Source: Pseudoscleropodium purum
Lineage: Eukaryota > Streptophyta > Bryopsida > Hypnales > Brachytheciaceae
Direction: 5' to 3'
Assembly: GCA_963969395.1 (NCBI GenBank)
Contig: OZ017797.1
Span: 7,068,001-7,132,000, forward strand
DNA length: 64,000 bases
This document shows positions 63,122 through 64,000 of the stretch, piece after piece. The translations under genes and the position numbers were made by a program. The notes beneath the pieces are model-generated. The model was not told where the DNA came from. It was given only the letters and a program-made list of their open reading frames with translations, and did not search any database. Each line of letters opens with the position of its first letter. The first letter of the stretch is position 1.

Positions 63122-63347
63122 CAGGGTTGACGAATTTGAACGTCCGCCCCAAAATAGCGTCCGTTTTCCGGACGTCCGGACGCAGCGTCCCGACCGCCGT
63201 CGGAAAGCGGACGGGCGGGGCGGGGCGGACGGCCCGAGGCGGACGCCCAGATCGTGCGGACCAGATCAGTCCGCGCGTCAATCGGACAGCCGTAATCGGG
63301 CGGACGGGCGGATGCTGCGTCCGCGTCCGGACGTCCTGTCAACCCTA
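63122..63347. mobile_element. GC-rich hAT-type MITE, copy 2 (226 bp)
   Basis: Starts CAGGGTTGACG and ends TGTCAACCCTA, and is flanked by a perfect 8-bp duplication CTCAGTAC at 63114-63121 and 63348-63355. Subterminal GGACGTCCGGACG palindromes and the interior 'GCGGACGGG' motifs match copy 1 at 42293-42606, and the right part ('GCTGCGTCCGCGTCCGGACG') is nearly the same. It is shorter than copy 1 by about 90 bp. The Pro/Arg-rich frames across it are compositional artefacts. Confidence 0.92.
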
Positions 63348-63716
63348 CTCAGTACATCTTTTGGATTTCCCTTGCATTGTTTTTTTAGCATTTTTGACCT
63401 AATAAACACAAACATGTAGTTCAATAGCAAACCTCCAGGCATTTTGTATAATCAAAATAATGGTTTAAGTAAACAGAGAAGGTGAAATATAGTGAATACA
63501 ATTTAAGTCTACGATTATCTTTAGGTTAGGTTGCTCTAGGTTTTGGATGTTTTTCAACTAAAAACCAACCCCCCAAAATATATTCTTCTTTTGTTAAATA
63601 ATTTATCTCCTGGTCTACTTATATAAATTAAAATGTTGTTTACCAAGGTTCACTTGGCTAGGTTCTATTTTAATTTTCGATATTTTAGCATAAATGGTTT
63701 AGTCCTTTTTCATATT

Positions 63717-64000
63717 TAATCCCTAAAGTTCTTTAATAACTATTTTTTTGCCAAAAATGTTCCAAAACTGCAAATTCCACCATGTACATTGCAACTTTGC
63801 AAGATATTAGTATTTGAAGTGACAAAAATCATTTTTGGGCCCTACTAAAAACCGAACACTTCATAAAGTCACATTTATATGAAAAAATGTTCAAAATGGT
63901 GGTGCTTCTTTGGATTTATTCTTCAAGGCATATTGGCTACATGCTTGAAATTTTAGATCAATTGAAATTGTACAACATCTAGGAAAAAAATAGTAAGTAT
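63717..64000 (-). mobile_element. ~0.9-kb non-autonomous element, copy 4, cut by the window end
   Basis: Starts TTAATCCCTAAAG and then runs in reverse complement of copies 1 and 2: 'TTGCAAGATATTAGTATTTG', 'CACATTTATATGAA' and 'GGATTTATTCTTCAAGGCA' in the expected order. The 5' end of the element lies beyond the window. Confidence 0.75.

Noticed and set aside
63048..63402. Three overlapping Arg/Pro-rich frames on both strands
   Set aside because: Same artefact over the second MITE copy.

Overview
The window looks like nuclear DNA of a land plant with a large, repeat-rich genome, probably a non-flowering lineage such as a gymnosperm or fern; the species cannot be named. The reasons are AT-rich intergenic DNA, plant-type GT-AG introns, a plant-only B3 DNA-binding domain, and hAT, CACTA-like and MULE transposon remnants. 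No ribosomal RNA, tRNA, organellar gene or CRISPR array was seen, and no reverse transcriptase was recognised.

Layout. 1-1.4 kb is featureless. 1.4-8.6 kb is a large inverted repeat (arms about 1.4-3.46 and 5.7-8.6 kb) around a tandem block of three ~245-bp units; its right arm is split by a ~0.9-kb transposon-like insertion. 9.33-10.64 kb holds the only gene with normal-looking sequence, a three-exon double-B3 transcription-factor-like gene whose second B3 domain is interrupted by an apparent 2-nt deletion. Its 5' flank belongs to a dispersed repeat. 12.5-18.1 kb is AT-rich. 18.1-31.4 kb is a second, larger inverted repeat (arms about 18.7-24.4 and 26.7-31.05 kb) with a minisatellite in its middle, a CACTA-type MITE at the same place in both arms, and one ~1.46-kb stretch that is about 99% identical between arms while the adjoining arm sequence is clearly more diverged. 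31.7-42 kb holds further transposon copies, an inverted low-complexity pair, and tandem repeats.

42.3-58.2 kb is a graveyard of protein-coding genes: a GC-rich hAT MITE with perfect 8-bp target duplications; a decayed MULE-like transposase on the minus strand; a decayed multi-exon gene on the plus strand ending in an amino-methyltransferase-like (N4/N6 class) domain; and, tail to tail with it, a six-exon minus-strand gene that reads ParB-like domain, methyltransferase-like motif I, Lys-rich linker, FCP1/NIF-type HAD phosphatase-like domain. This last gene keeps its frame across the exons I could translate but has about 17 in-frame stops, all reachable from Gln/Arg (or Trp) codons by one transition. 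63.1 kb carries a second copy of the hAT MITE, again with a perfect 8-bp duplication, and the window ends inside another copy of the ~0.9-kb element.

No working pathway can be read here. The most unusual content is the ParB / methyltransferase / HAD combination beside a second methyltransferase-like gene. All exon structures are my own reading of the sequence and have not been checked by alignment.
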